A stretch of DNA of 64,000 nt, taken from NCBI GenBank assembly GCA_947034895.1, contig OX344764.1, forward strand, positions 34,288,935-34,352,934, given 5' to 3'. Under the pieces are notes generated by a model. That model was not told where the DNA came from, searched no databases, and worked only from the letters and a program-made list of their open reading frames with translations. Of this stretch, positions 12,831-25,717 are shown one piece after another. Position 1 is the first letter of the stretch. Every line of letters starts with the position of its first letter. The position numbers and the translations under genes are program-made. The DNA is from Rhytidiadelphus loreus. Its lineage: Eukaryota > Streptophyta > Bryopsida > Hypnales > Hylocomiaceae.

Positions 12831-12833
12831 ACT

Positions 12834-13469
12834 GCGCCAAACGACTTCAACTTTTAAATATAATAGCGTATGATTTCACAAAATGCGATTTTAGTTGCCT
12901 ACACTTGTAATGTATTGAGATAAAAGAATTCATCACAATCAAAGAATTTTAAGAATTTTTAATGAATTTTTTCGTTGAAAAAGTAAGTTTTGTCCCAAGC
13001 ACCTAGAATCTTCAAAAACAAGCAGAATTTGGAATATCAAATAATTTATTTTTTTAATATCGTTTTCGGATGTGACTTATATTAAGTAGTCCAATACATA
13101 AAACAATTAATTTTATTAATTAAAAACTTAATGAAATGTCCACTATGATGCTTGCAAACTCCAAAATGCAGCAATTTTTCTCACTTCTAAGAAAAGATCC
13201 CAAAAAATTCAATATTTAAAAAACAAAAACTCATTAGGAATATAAATCTTGATCCTATTGAGGTGCAAGAATTTTTAATTGTAATTTTAGGATCTTCTTA
13301 TATCATCAAAATGAATACAATAGACAAATTTTGGAGGTTTAAGACAAAAATATCCTAATTAGTGTGTCCAAAAAGTTATACTCAAAACAAACCATTACCC
13401 CACATATTCATCCATTCATTCATAGGATAATTCCATAGTCAATGATCACGATCATCCCAAATACGCATC
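12834..13469. other. AT-rich intergenic DNA
   Basis: Nothing recognised on either strand. Confidence 0.4.
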
Positions 13470-14550
13470 ACATTACACCACTGACTTGCTTGCTTGCTTT
13501 TTGAGCAAGTTTGCACCAACAAACTGTTTTACACACATTCACTCTGTAGCCGTGTCGACTGTTTTTGTCAATGCAAAGCTAGCGTCGTCTTCTCCACATG
13601 TCCCGGCCGAACCAATCGATCCCCTTCCGCACTACCGGTGGTGTGAACCAGTTGCCGAGAATCGAATCAAGTGGATTTGAAACTCGGCGATTCGAGACCT
13701 CACTGGTGGAAGTGGCGGAAGGATATTCTTCAATTAACCGGAAGAGAGGAAACCCGTCCAGTTGTATGTTACGCAAAGCCGGTTGATGCCAATTGATCGA
13801 CAGGCAGCGCAGGCTAGGGCTGGGAAGAATCAGTACGTGTTGTTACAGATATTCAGGTCTACAGTGATCGATCGATCGACCGCTGTGCGGTGATCGATCA
13901 AGTTGAAACCAGTGTTGTTTCTACAGTGACCGAACGGCTGTGGGGTAGTACGTGATCGATCAGATCCATCAAGTTGGCGTTGGGCACATATGAGTGACAC
14001 CCGCGAATGAAGTTTCATTGTGTGATTGTGTCCGTCAATTAAGGATGCTTTCAGTTGCTTTGCTTTGCTTTTTACTGTACATGTAAACCTTTTGCCTGGG
14101 AGCAATTGATGGAATCTTTTGAAAGGATGCTGCCGCTAGCTAGCTGCCCCCCCCCCCAGCCATGCATGCCAGATTGAGCTGTACTGTACCATATTCAATC
14201 CTAGCTAGCTAGCTTTAATTCTGCATCGCCAACACTCATTTCCTGGAATTGCATGCAAGAACCGCTTTTTATCAAGTTGATCGACAGCATGTTCAACTTG
14301 CGCCCATTGTTCCTTTGATTTTTCTCCATGAAATACGATAAAGTGAACGGGGTTGGTAAGTATCCGATCTGCTGGCTGGATGGGGTCGTTCAGTAACGTA
14401 CGTAGTCCAGATGGAATGCTCACCTCTTCAGTTATCGTTTCGATCAAAAAGTTCTTGCACAACATAAATTTATTACTGAGCTGAAACTCCAGAACTTCAT
14501 TGGGCTGGTGAAGGTACAAAAACAAAGCGGTTTTCCCATCTTTTTCATTT
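13470..14550. other. GC-balanced island rich in CGATCGAT and AGCTAGCT
   Basis: This kilobase stands out from its AT-rich surroundings. It contains runs of GATCGATCGATCGA near 13866 and GATCGATC near 13890 and 13950, CTAGCTAGCTAG near 14200, and a C homopolymer near 14147. Overlapping frames exist on both strands but none gives a recognisable protein. It could be a gene remnant, an unrecognised non-coding transcript or an unmethylated regulatory region. The minus-strand frame at 14205-14549 is its best coding candidate. Confidence 0.4.
14205..14549 (-). CDS. Possible exon or gene remnant, unrecognised
   Basis: A minus-strand frame open from just after a stop near 14550 down to 14205 encodes about 114 residues with protein-like composition (for example KDGKTALFLYLHQPNEV at its start and an FIVFHGEKSKEQW stretch). 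It has no ATG near its start, so it would have to be an internal or terminal exon or a fragment. I recognise no family. It lies in a GC-balanced island, which adds some weight. Confidence 0.2.
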   Translation of the reverse strand, partial: NEKDGKTALFLYLHQPNEVLEFQLSNKFMLCKNFLIETITEEVSIPSGLRTLLNDPIQPADRILTNPVHFIVFHGEKSKEQWAQVEHAVDQLDKKRFLHAIPGNECWRCRIKAS

Positions 14551-15567
14551 CAGGTTGACAGGGAGGAGTCAAATGAACACGTGTGTACAATCACTCGTTG
14601 TTTTATCATGTCTTGGAGTCAGAAATGACCGCAATTGCAAACACCGATATTTTATATATTTTGTGCAATGGGTGGGTCTTTCCTCCAGCGTTAGGGACTA
14701 TTTTTCACTTGAGTTTTACCGGCAGCTATTTTCCTCCCATTCTCATATTGAACCGTTTTTTCAAGTACGGAGTCTGGTTTTTGTCTCTACTTTTTATTGA
14801 CTCTGGTCAAAAAGAGAGAGACTATGGCATAGACTTTGATTTCAAAATTCTATCTACAACTGTATTCACACTGCAAAATGCAATTAGGGTTGGAGTGGAG
14901 TGGGGATGTGGGGTCCGATTGATCAATACATTTATATTGTTGTTTATCTAGTATAGAGCCTTAGGGTTACACTGTCTTTGTTCTAAATTGAAATTTTATA
15001 GATTTTTTTCACCAGGTTTGTTTTGATGTTTTTAATGGGGGGTTTTCCCAATTTCACCGGCTAACAAAGAACTAAGTGGCGGTTCTCCTTGAACATTGCT
15101 CTATTCTTATCCTCCAAAGTGCAATGGGGCATAATATTCTTACAAACTACAAAAATATTTAGGTTTTTCAAAATCTAAAAATTTGTCTTTAGTTTCACTA
15201 TTTGCACTAGGCATACATCACAAGTCCAAGCTCATAGTTAACTCTTGTGTAAAATTGTAAATGCCTAAAAAATTCCACTGCAAGTCTAACTATTAGATTA
15301 TCAAGTTATAGAGGTGTTAATATGTGAGCCTAAGAGTCTAAACGCCTATGTTATAGGTGTTTGTATTATAGAAACCTTCTATGATTTAGGGTACATATAC
15401 ATACTATTAGATATTTATGTTATAAGCACCTTCAATGGTTGTAGGGTATGTACTTACACCTAAACTCAAGGCTCATATGCTTAAACACATTTCTAAGCTC
15501 ACATGCTAGCATTGTTGTATCTGGCTAAAATATGTTTTCAAACAATTGCACCACCCTCATAACTCGC
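14551..15567. other. Intergenic DNA grading back to AT-rich
   Basis: No gene or bounded repeat recognised. Near 15345-15500 the sequence resembles the inverse of about 3790-3900 (GTAGGGTATGTACTTACAC, and the GCTCACATGCTAGCA motif), suggesting a diverged dispersed repeat. Confidence 0.35.
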
Positions 15568-15571
15568 TTAA

Positions 15572-16009
15572 CCCCTACAGGACCAAGGCCTTTTTTCTGC
15601 CAGAAAACACTCAAAACTGCCATATCTATAGCAAGGAGTAAAAAAAAATGAAATTTTTTTTTATTCCATATCTAACCGTAGGATCTTACACCTAACTAGT
15701 ATGAGAGTGTGTGGAAAAAATTTCAGAATTTTTGACCGCTCAGATTGCAAGATATCTGCATTTAAAGTGGAAAAAACAAGTTTTTCAGCACATTGCGGGA
15801 CTAGATTTTTTGACTTTGAACATTTTTAACTTAAAAGTTTTGCACTACAGAGTTTTGAGCTTTAAATCTTTATAGTGGGAAATTGAGTAAGAAGTCTAGG
15901 TAAAAATAAAAAATTCAAAAAAAAATTAATTATCATTCTTAAAATAATTGTTAAGTAGAAGTAGGTATGAGATAGAAGGAAAATCTAAAATATTCATATA
16001 TTTTAGATG
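15572..16009. mobile_element. TTAA-family element, left half only
   Basis: The left end is CCCCTACAGGACC, preceded by TTAA at 15568-15571. The sequence then follows the inverse of the 17754-18683 element closely until about 16009, where similarity stops at a perfect hairpin. No right end is present. Confidence 0.65.
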
Positions 16010-16076
16010 GCATTGGTAGTATAAAAGCGGTTCCCGGGTATAAAAGCGGTTCCCATCGCTTTTATACTACCAATGC
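16010..16076. repeat. Perfect 20-bp inverted repeat at an element breakpoint
   Basis: GCATTGGTAGTATAAAAGCG at 16010-16029 is perfectly inverted at 16057-16076. The 27-bp loop repeats part of the arm (TATAAAAGCGGTTCCC), so the right arm can pair with either copy. It lies exactly where the truncated TTAA element loses similarity to its relatives. Confidence 0.85.
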
Positions 16077-16944
16077 TGACTTTTATGAAGACCTATGGAA
16101 CATACATAGTAGGCAATTTGTAATTTTTTTTACCCAATTGTAAAGGGACTCCACTTCACCAAGAAGTGTTCGAAACTGCCATTTTTTAGTGCATTGAGCA
16201 ACAAAAAGCAAAGGAATTTAAAAAAAATTAAATTGTCATTTTTTTGTAAATTAGCAATACAAAATTACATTGAAAAACTATGGGAATGTGTGGAAAAAAA
16301 ATCTGAAATTTTAGACCTGTATATTGCAAGATTATAGCATTTGAAGTTAAGGGAAATTTTTGGAGTTCTCCCAAGCAAGATCAACTTTCACTGACTTGAC
16401 TAAGAGCAAGATTTTTGTATTGCTTAGACCATCTAATTAATTACATGCATCCAAACTTCAAAATTAAATACGTATAGGGGATGTAGCACATATCACCCAA
16501 AGTTGTTGACCATTACGAGATTTTTCTAGATAACTTATGACTATTTTTGCTATTAAATCCAAATACTTAGTTTAGAGAATTTTTTATAGTTCTAAAGTAA
16601 AGATTTTGTAGTTTGTTGCTTCCAAGATTGAGGTAGGATGAAAAATGGACACTTCAAGGGCATTTGAATACCCTTCCATCTTCAATTTAGCTTTGAATAG
16701 TCATCTACATCACCTATAACCACTACAATTTTTCAACAACAACCGATGAAAATTCAAGAGTTTATTTGTTGCAATTTATTCATAAAATCATTACAAATTA
16801 AAAAATTAAAGATACTTTGACTTTCATCATATTAGAAAGTGTATGATATATCATTTAAAATTTCAAAAAGAGCTTGGAAGTAATGTTTGCCAAAGTGGCC
16901 AAAGAATAGGTTTACAAAGACTTTACTGTTGATAAACTTGCAAT
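16077..16944. other. AT-rich DNA with a decayed TTAA-element fragment
   Basis: About 16165-16360 resembles the left subterminal part of the TTAA family (AAACTGCCATTTTTTAGTGC, GGAATGTGTGGAAAAAAA, TATTGCAAGATTATAGC). Ends are not recognisable. No gene seen. Confidence 0.4.
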
Positions 16945-17133
16945 CACTACAAGAGAAAGGAATATTTTACATATAGTCCTAGTAGTATAATCCTATAATT
17001 AATGACCTTTCAAGAGATTTTTAGTAAAATTTTACTAGACATACATGTGTTTTCAGTAATGTTTTAGTGAAAATCTTGAAAAAAGGTCATTACTTATAGG
17101 ACTATACCTAAAATACCCCTTTTTCTTGTAGTA
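16945..17133. repeat. Small MITE with ACTACAAGA(G/A)AAAGG termini
   Basis: The left arm beginning CACTACAAGAGAAAGG is inverted, with mismatches, at about 17085-17133 (CCCCTTTTTCTTGTAGT). The arms continue through TATTTTA..TATAGTCCTA. Length is about 188 bp. The target duplication is not clear; ends of this kind are seen in CACTA-related MITEs. Confidence 0.55.
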
Positions 17134-17749
17134 AATGACAAAAATGAAATATTCAAAAGGGGAGTTTAATTTTATATTTTTCAATCAATTTTTGAAGTTT
17201 GAATTGACAAATAAGTAACCTTTAATTCTTCTTAAGTTAAACAACACTCAATAAGTCTCTAAATATCTAAAATGGTGTTCAACACAACAATCACTTGAAT
17301 CAAATTTTTTTGAAGTTCATGAATGAATAATCAATTCCATGTAACTCATTTAATTTTTTTATACTATCTACACTTGGTAAAAAAATAAATTTATATAATA
17401 ATCACCTTCATCTATTTACAATCCTATACATCACTTTATGAAATATAAAGACCCACCTAAATGAGTCACCTTCCAATGAAGAAAGGATAAATCAAATTAT
17501 ATTAGACATAAATCACCTTTATTCATAATGTCATACTTTCAATCAATATCAACTCAATTTATACAATTTGTATCATTTTGAGTTTATAACCTAAAAATAA
17601 TAATAAATATTCCCCCTAAAAAACTCTTGTGTTCAATTCTTATAGAATTGATTCAAAAAAATTGATTTCGAGGGAGTTTTTATTCTTCTAAAACCTACCA
17701 ACTAATAGAGCTATTATTACATTTCAAAAATTACTTAAAATATTAGAAT
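17134..17749. other. AT-rich intergenic DNA
   Basis: Nothing recognised. Confidence 0.4.
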
Positions 17750-17753
17750 TTAA

Positions 17754-18683
17754 CCCCTAAAGGACCGGGACAAATGTGTTTTTGGGCAAGTACCTACGGG
17801 CTGAAATTTTCTCCTAATTTTTTGAATTTTTTTTTGGAGGTAGAAAAGTGAGTAGAAAAGTTGATTAGCTTTGTGGGAATATAATTTTTTTCAAAATCGA
17901 TGCTTGGAAACAATAGTTATGACCAAATAAGCTCAAATGAGGGGATGGCGGGCAGCTCAGGCAGCCAAAAAAAATGGACAAAAATTTGAATATTCTTAAT
18001 AATATTATTTTTTCTCATAGACTTATATTTTTGTCTATCTGGAAAGCTTTGATTCATTTCATTTGGATATGTTATGAGAAAGTTATGGACATTCTTGTTT
18101 TTCGGGCAGTTAGAGCATCTTCTTGAAAAAAATAACTTGTAGGATTCGTTTCTGAATGCAATTTTTAAAAATTAAATTTTTTTCTTGCATGGTCTGATTT
18201 ACTTGCTAGAACAATCTCACTATTGGAATTAGTGCATTTTAATTCCATTTAAAATATATGAATATTTTAGATTTTCCTTCTATCTCATACCTACTTATAC
18301 TTAACAATTTTTTTAAGAATAATAATTTAAATTTAAATTTAAATTTTTCTTACCTAGACTCTCAACTCAATTATATACTATAAAGATTTAAAGCTCAAAA
18401 CTCTGTAGTGCAAAAATTTTAAGTTAAAAATGTTCAAAGTCAAAAAATCTAGTCCCGCAATGTGCTGAAAAACTTGTTTTTTCCACCTTAATCGCAGATA
18501 TCTTGCAATCTGAGCAATCAAAATTTCTGAAATTTTTTCCACACACTCTCATACTAATTAGGTGTAAGATCCTATGGTTAGATATGAAAGAAAAAAAACT
18601 ATTTCAATTTTTTTACTCCTTGCTATAAATATGGCAGTTTTGAGTGTTTTCTGGCAAAGAAAAAGGCCTTGGTCCTTTAGTGG
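17754..18683. mobile_element. TTAA-family element, 930 bp
   Basis: Left end CCCCTAAAGGACC; right end GGTCCTTTAGTGG, matching at 12 of 13 positions when inverted. TTAA flanks at 17750-17753 and 18684-18687. Non-coding. The interior matches 56249-57174 along its length in the same orientation, and the left half of the 15572 copy in inverse. It is one of the best reference copies for the family. Confidence 0.8.
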
Positions 18684-18687
18684 TTAA

Positions 18688-18907
18688 ACTTATAAATTTA
18701 TTAAGACTTGTGTCAAAGTATTTGAAATCTAAAACCTTTAGTAAGATGTCACATCTAGCACAAAGATCATCTTATAAACCAAGGGTGGTTGAAAGCTATA
18801 GTTCACTAGTTTTTGGACAAAGTTCAAGAGGATGTGGATTTCAACCAATCAGATTTGTCAAGTTCTTGGTTTATGGCAATGTTTTTGGTGGAAATCAACA
18901 ACACCTC
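18688..18907. other. AT-rich spacer
   Basis: No feature recognised; the short frame crossing the element end here is not coding. Confidence 0.35.
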
Positions 18908-19225
18908 AACCTTTGGCCAGAGTAGGAATTGCCACTAACTTGAAGTGCCATATTACATTCAAGGTTACATTATAGGAAGCCAACCAAAAGAGAGCCTAAT
19001 TTAACTTTAGGCCTCACTACCCTTGGCCCTAGTGTGAATTGCCCTTAACTTGAAGTGTCATATTACATTACAATTAATCGACCAAAAGATAACCTCACTC
19101 AGCTTGAAGCCTTTCAATCTTTGACCATAGTGACATAGTGTGAACTACTCCTTAACTTGAAGTGTCGTGTTACGTTACAAGTAACTGACCAAAGGAGAAC
19201 CTAACTTAATTTGAAGTGCAAGTAG
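18908..19225. repeat. Degenerate tandem repeat, about three units of roughly 110 bp
   Basis: The motif (T)TTGGCC..AGT....GAATTGCC..TAACTTGAAGTG recurs near 18912, 19024 and 19120, each followed by CATATTACATT or a variant and then CCAAA(A/G)GA. The third unit is the most diverged. No coding potential. Confidence 0.6.
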
Positions 19226-22091
19226 TCACCCATGAGCACCAATATCTTGAAGATAAGCTTAAGCTTAACTTAAGTCCCAAAAGTAACTTTCTTTCTTTCT
19301 CTCATTGTCCCACACTTAAGAGTCTTATAACTTCGGATATGAGAATATTTTCCAAACTTGCTCAAAGAATGTTGGGCATTGAAAGACAACTTGTCATTAC
19401 ATTCTTGCTTTAGTGGCTGCAACCATTCTGATTGGTAGTGTGAATTGAAGATCTACTAGCAAGCTTTGTACAAGTTGGCGATAACTTGACATTGTTTAGT
19501 GCAAAGATTGGGGTATCATCGGAGGCATAAGACCATTGTTTGTTGCTTGATTCAAGAGCATCCACATCCTTCTTTGCGTAAATTTTCCATCTAATTTTGA
19601 AAGGCCCTTAGTTTCCTTGTTCCTCACCCTTGCTCATCAAATACAACACATCAATAATTAAGTGACCACTCAAGTAGAATAAAGGATAAAACAACTAAAC
19701 TAGGATGAACAATGATTTTAAGGGCCATTCCTTGACACACTAGGATTGGGTCTCAAAAAAATATTGTGAAGGCCCATAGCACTTTTTATTCACATTTGAA
19801 GAGTGTCACATACCCCTAGTGCATAAAGGTGGCCACGCTCTCACACAATGTTTTTGCTTAAAACTATGTATATTATTTATCGCTATTTCATCAAATTGGT
19901 CAAAGAGGAAGCTTGTTCTTTTAAGATTCAACCATTACTTTGGATGGATCATGAGAAATTATTAGGGCAAACTATTTGCCTTGAAACACTCTTTTGATGA
20001 TTCAAAATATGGACCAAAATTGTACACTCAATTTTGCTCAATATCTCTAAGCATTTAAAGGTGAAAAATTAAAATCGATCATAATTGAAAGCCTCAAAGA
20101 CCTTATTAAGAATGAGCTTTTAACCATAAGGCACATGATTGTATTGATTTATCAAAATTATATCCTAAATTTCTACGTTTATTCACAATTATCAATGAAA
20201 ATTATGTTATTTGTGTTGTTAGAAAGTAATAATTACAGAAAGTGCATTGTTGATTTTTTTCAAGATTTAGACATATTGAACTTTTTTGGTATGTTTGACA
20301 TAAAACAACTTATAATTTGTTCAAAAAATTTCAAGGGGCATCATTTAATTAGGCAATAAATATTATAAATGTTTAATATGGCATAGAAAATTGTATTTTT
20401 GCTATCAATTTAAAACATGAAGTTTGAAATATTGAATTTAATATAGGTTTTGGTCATTAAAGTTTGAAATTGGATCCATTTGCAATCAAAATTCTTTGTA
20501 ATCACACACTAGGAAACCAATTGAATCAATATGTATGTGATTATAAGTTTTTCAATGATAAAAGAATAACTACCCCTCCTCCCCAAGAAACTTGTCATTA
20601 GCTTTGAGCTCGCCTCTAGATGATTGCAAGAAACACATGTTGATTTTGTTGCATTTTAACAATATTTAAGTACCTTAAAATTAGAGTTTTTTTTCTTCTT
20701 AAAATATCGTCAATGTATACACTTTTAAAAATATTGTACTTCAAAAACGCAAAGCATAGAAATTTTTTCTAGATAGAAGAACTAAAGAAGTGCTAAATAT
20801 TTAGAAAATACATACTTTGGGGTTTTAATTTGTAAAATATGGGGAAAAAAATAATTTAAAAAAAACTAGCCATTTGTAACAACTCTATGGAGATGGTAAT
20901 TCACCAAAAAATCCACCAAAATAATATTTTACATTTTTCAAAATGCAAGTAGATAGAGGTTGACTTTGTGGACTTCTATACATACAATTAACTATTTTTA
21001 GATTTCTTTGAAAAATAGTTGCAGAAGACCACTTCCATTAGATTTCTACTCTAAATTATTTTTTGGGGTTCAAAATTGTACTACCTCCCTAAATTTGCAA
21101 GTGAGACATACAATTGGGACTATATTTGAATAGTAAAATATTTTTGAAAAATGGGAAAAAAGAAGTTAACTAAGGTTTATAATAATCATGAGTACCTTAC
21201 CTATAAGTCTTGAGTCTTTTGGAGTCATAATACAAAATTCATGGCTAAAAAACATATTAACACGCAATGTGTGATAAAAAATAGTACAAGCATTTTTTAC
21301 AATCACCCCTTCACCCCTCCACCCCTCCACCCCTCCCAAAGCCACAATTATAACACACAAATAGCAAAAAGTGACCATCTCTTTTAAATGTTATCCTGAA
21401 ATTGGTAAGATATGAAGACAAACATGGCATACCACACAACCTAGCTACGAACTTGTATAGGGGCCAAATTTTTTTGTCAAACTTAGGGATGATACAATAC
21501 ACTTTTATAATTTGTCCACTATCTATGTAACTTAAAACAAATTGATACTTGGCTACATATTCTACTATGGTTTACAAAACCACACATTAAAGCACTTTGC
21601 ATTTAGAGACATGATAAAGTGGTACAAGAAATTCATAAACTTTTCCTTTCTCACATCAAATCAATATGTTTTATTCTTACAAACACTAATATCTTTGACG
21701 ATAATCCATCAGAACATTTAGTACCTATTTGGTTACATTTAAGCACATGCCCTAACACTACAAACTATAGTTGCCTGCAAAACAATGTGTCTACACATAC
21801 TATGAGTATGTAATCTACCAAACCAAAAACCATCTCCATCTCACCCATCAAAAGACTCTAAAATACAATTCATTGAATTTATACATTGTAAAGATTGCTT
21901 CTCTCCAAATTCCATAACTCGTTCAACTTGATAAATACCAATCACTCATTCAAAACATTATGAACCATGGTTGGAAAACATTAATCCTCGTAGTCCTCAC
22001 AAGTAGAGCACCACAAATATCCCATTCATCTCCAAATCGAAAAACAAACTCAACCTACTATAGTCTACTATAAAAAACACTTAAAATAACA
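19226..22091. other. AT-rich intergenic DNA
   Basis: No gene seen. A TTGCAAGAAACACATG sequence near 20624 matches the ends of the nested element at 8912-9604 and is probably an orphan end. A short C-rich microsatellite (CACCCCTC units) lies near 21305-21340. Confidence 0.4.
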
Positions 22092-22095
22092 TTAA

Positions 22096-23018
22096 CCCCT
22101 AAAGGACTAGACTGTGTTTTTTGGCTGTATAGAAATTTTGGGCAGGTATCTACGAGCGGAGATTTTTATATTTTGGGCTGAAATTTTAACAGAATGTGGG
22201 GGCGAGGAAGATCTTTCATATGCACCAAATTTCATGACATTTGGAAATACAAGTCAAAAGTTATAGCCTAATATGTTACTTTTTTTTCCCAACCGGGCAG
22301 TTCGGGCAGATAAAAAAAATCACTATTTTCAGAAACAAAAATTTGGAATTGATTTTCTAGAGTTTTATATACACAAAAAGTTTTGAATCATTCCATTTTG
22401 ATGAATGAGTCAAAAGTTATGAGGATTTTTTGTTTGCGGGCAGTTTTGGATTTCTTACTCTAAAATAAACTTAAAATCCTTTATCTACCGCAATTTTCAA
22501 TATTTTTGGACAAAAATAAAATCTTAGGATGTAGATACATTATTACAACATTCCGACCATTGGGATTGGAAATTTTCAATTCCATATTTAAATTGTAAAT
22601 AATTTAGTATTTTTAATCATTCTCTACTACTACCTACTTACTATATTTTTCCTATATGTTGTACTATTCCAAATGATCTGAAAATTTTCAAGCATGTGGC
22701 CAACTTGTCTAGAAAAGAAATCCAAAGTAGCACCACCATTTAGGTCATTTTTTCATAGAAATGTGAGTTTGTGAAGTGCAGCTACCCTGCTTTTCGCAGG
22801 GTTAAAAAAATGATTTTAGTTCATTTGAATGCTTATATCTTGCAATCCACCCAGTGGAAATGTCTGAAATTTTTACCACATGTTTTTGATACTATATAAT
22901 ACAAGATCCTACGATTAGATATGTTAAAAATAGTTTTTTTTCAAAATTTTGGTTCTTGTATTAGAAATGACAGTTTTGGAGCGTTTTTGGTGAAAGTATA
23001 GTGACGGTCCTTTAAGGG
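22096..23018. mobile_element. TTAA-family element, 923 bp
   Basis: Left end CCCCTAAAGGAC; right end GTCCTTTAAGGG; TTAA at 22092-22095 and 23019-23022. It belongs to the same subgroup as 10561-11504 and 28830-29774 but lies in the opposite orientation. Non-coding. Confidence 0.75.
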
Positions 23019-23022
23019 TTAA

Positions 23023-24169
23023 TAGCATCGCCATCAAGTACTCAACATCTTTTCTTCTCCATAGAAGAAGACTTGAAAAAATCAAACTTTATCCACCAAC
23101 ATCCCTCTTCATTAAATCTTTCCATCCCACTTCTTACTATTAATTTTCAACTTTACCACTTCTTTTCAAATTCTTTTTGTAGATAGTATAGAATCCCTTC
23201 CTCTAGCAAGGATTATAATCTTAATGTCACTCCTCTTTTCTTTCAAGAACTAATGTGTAATCCAAGATGAATTGACTCTTTAATATGCATTAACCTAATA
23301 TGGTTGGAGTTATTTTTCTCTCTTTCTCTACACATAAGATAGACCCCCCTAAATGCACCATTGCCCCTAAACCGCCATCTTCACTTTGTGTACATCTCCA
23401 AAAAACAAACTATATGCCTATGGAAGAAACAATTTTAGAACTAACTTCGCTCCTTCGTAACTTTTGCATATTGTATTCAAATGTCGTGTTCTTTGATGCG
23501 TTGGAACCTCCTTTCACTAGCCAACAAAGAAAGCCAATGAAAATGTTATCAATCTAATGCGCACAGTAGCAAAAAGTGGCAGTTTGGGGGTACCCACCTT
23601 ATATTGTGCAGATTGGTGCTCCAAAGTTCAAAACACAAATGAGCCCGTACTTTTCCATGTCAATGTCGTGGGTTGCTTTGAGTACACCGTACTAGTTTCT
23701 TTCACTTTTCTTTTTCTCTTTACCCTCTTTTTAAAAAAATTTAAATTTTTGAAAAGTGACCACTGAGGACGAACGAACTCATGCCACATTCAATATGTGT
23801 TACGGACTATACATCACTCACTAATTCAGTAAAAAGAGATGAAATATTTTTCAGAGGATAATTTTCTTCCTCTTCAGTGGATGAAATCTCTAAGTCGCTA
23901 CCAAATCTTGGGAAGGAACCGCTCTATTCTAGATTAATGTACGCTTTTGGATGAATAATTGGATTTCCATCCACACTTTGCAGGTTTCATCCGTTTCCAT
24001 GGATGTAAATAGCTTAGTCCCCTCCAGCGAAGATCGCTTCCTGACACTGCTTAAAATAAATGAAAAAATATATAATCCCCGTTCGTGACTGTTAAGATAT
24101 CGACGCGTACAGAAATAGAAAAAATATCAATTTATAAATAGACTAAGTTACTGTACTGTAGACTTCAAC
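23023..24169. other. Intergenic DNA
   Basis: No gene recognised. Frames at 23300-23557 and 23557-23766 have no recognisable similarity and are probably chance. Confidence 0.35.
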
Positions 24170-25700
24170 TTAAGCCGCTAGGCTGGAGACAAGGCTGGAC
24201 CTCCTCGAGATGTGCCGCTCCAGAGCGCACAACATTCATCCCCAAAGCAGAAAAGCCTCAGTCGCAGGCACACACTGTCAGTTTGTTGGATCTGCTTGGA
24301 AATTGATGAGCTCCGGTCTGTCTGCTGATAATTGATATGAAACCAAAGATGGAAGCCAAATGAAACCTCCCAACTGATCATCAAGGGTCAAGGCGTTCGA
24401 GAATCGAGAGGGGTGTTCACGGAAGTCGGTAAGCTAGCTTGCCCCTGGCCGCCTGAGATGAGGCTTCTCTGCCCTGTCTCGATCGATCGATCTCCTCGAA
24501 GCTGGCATCTTCTAATTATTAAAGGTGTCGTCTTGTCCAAGACGTACGCCGTGCAATTGCAGGACCGTTCCCCGAAGTTTCAACGAGGTCCACATTTAGT
24601 ATTTCGATCGAATCCCCGTGGAATCGATACGCGCCCTTCTGTCCAGCCAGGACTCCAGGCTGTGGGCCACGGCACGGCAGCTTTCAAGTCCCACTTGGGG
24701 CCAATCGGTGCCCTGAAATGCTGGTGGAATCATCCTTCATGAAGCTCATGTGGGGGGGCCGCGTCTTCCGAGGACGGACGGGCCACACATGGCTTGGAAA
24801 TACTACTCTGTCATCAGTGCCTGGCCGGGGCCCCCCACCACCACCAAAAAGTGTGTGTGAATGTAAAAGCTCACGTAGGTACATCATATAGCTGATATTA
24901 GCGTCGGAAATTAACTTCAATTTTGAAATTTCGCTGAAATTGTGATTAAAAAATCTTCGAGCTCCGGAGTAACCGACTAAACCCAGATTGCAGTTCAGAG
25001 CATACTCAGCATAGTCATCAGGAGATTATCGAGTAGTTTCCTTTCCGAGAATTTCAGATGTTTCTCAGATGACTTTGCTCAAGGAGGGAATCAAGGAGAA
25101 ATCAGGGAAAATTAGTGTCACGGATTTCCCCTGTTGGCAAACACTGTTAATAAGTAACCGGGAATTTTCAATCCGGGACCGAAACCAGAGATATTCTCCC
25201 TGGGTCACTTTGGATTGCACCAGTAGAAATAACGAGATGTTTCTCTAATGCTAATGAATGTAATCAGCCTAAGAATTATACCACAGTCAAACTATCATAG
25301 ATCCGTGTCTTGTTGTGTTTTCTTCTTTTGAAAAATGACTAACCGTGCTCAATATTAAAAAAACTAAATCGACCTGTGTTTTTTTCTCTCTCCATTTCCC
25401 CAAATCAGATTCTTCCTCGTCTCGAAAGCCCTTGAGTGTGGCCGTGGCATGAACTAGCCTAGCCTGGCCCTGGATCAGATCTGATCATAGCCACAGCCCA
25501 AGAGAGAAGATTCCACCAGAACCTCGCCCTTTCAAGCCAGTGGGTATTGAAAGTGTGTTAAGCTTCCCGAGGAGGGAAATCCTCCACCGCTCACTGCTGC
25601 ATTCTCCTACTCGCCCGAAAACCAGAGCTTGACAAATTTGCAACCTCGGTAACTGTTCTTGATAACTGGTGACAGGGCCAGCAATCACAGTAAGTTAGTG
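24170..25700. other. GC-balanced island
   Basis: A second stretch of balanced or GC-rich DNA in AT-rich surroundings, with GATCGATCGATC near 24480 and GC-rich blocks near 24600-24840. Frames of about 60-110 codons occur on both strands but none resembles a known family and no splice structure emerges. Like 13470-14550 it could be a gene remnant, a non-coding transcript or an unmethylated region. Confidence 0.35.
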
Positions 25701-25717
25701 GAGTGAATTTGCGACAT

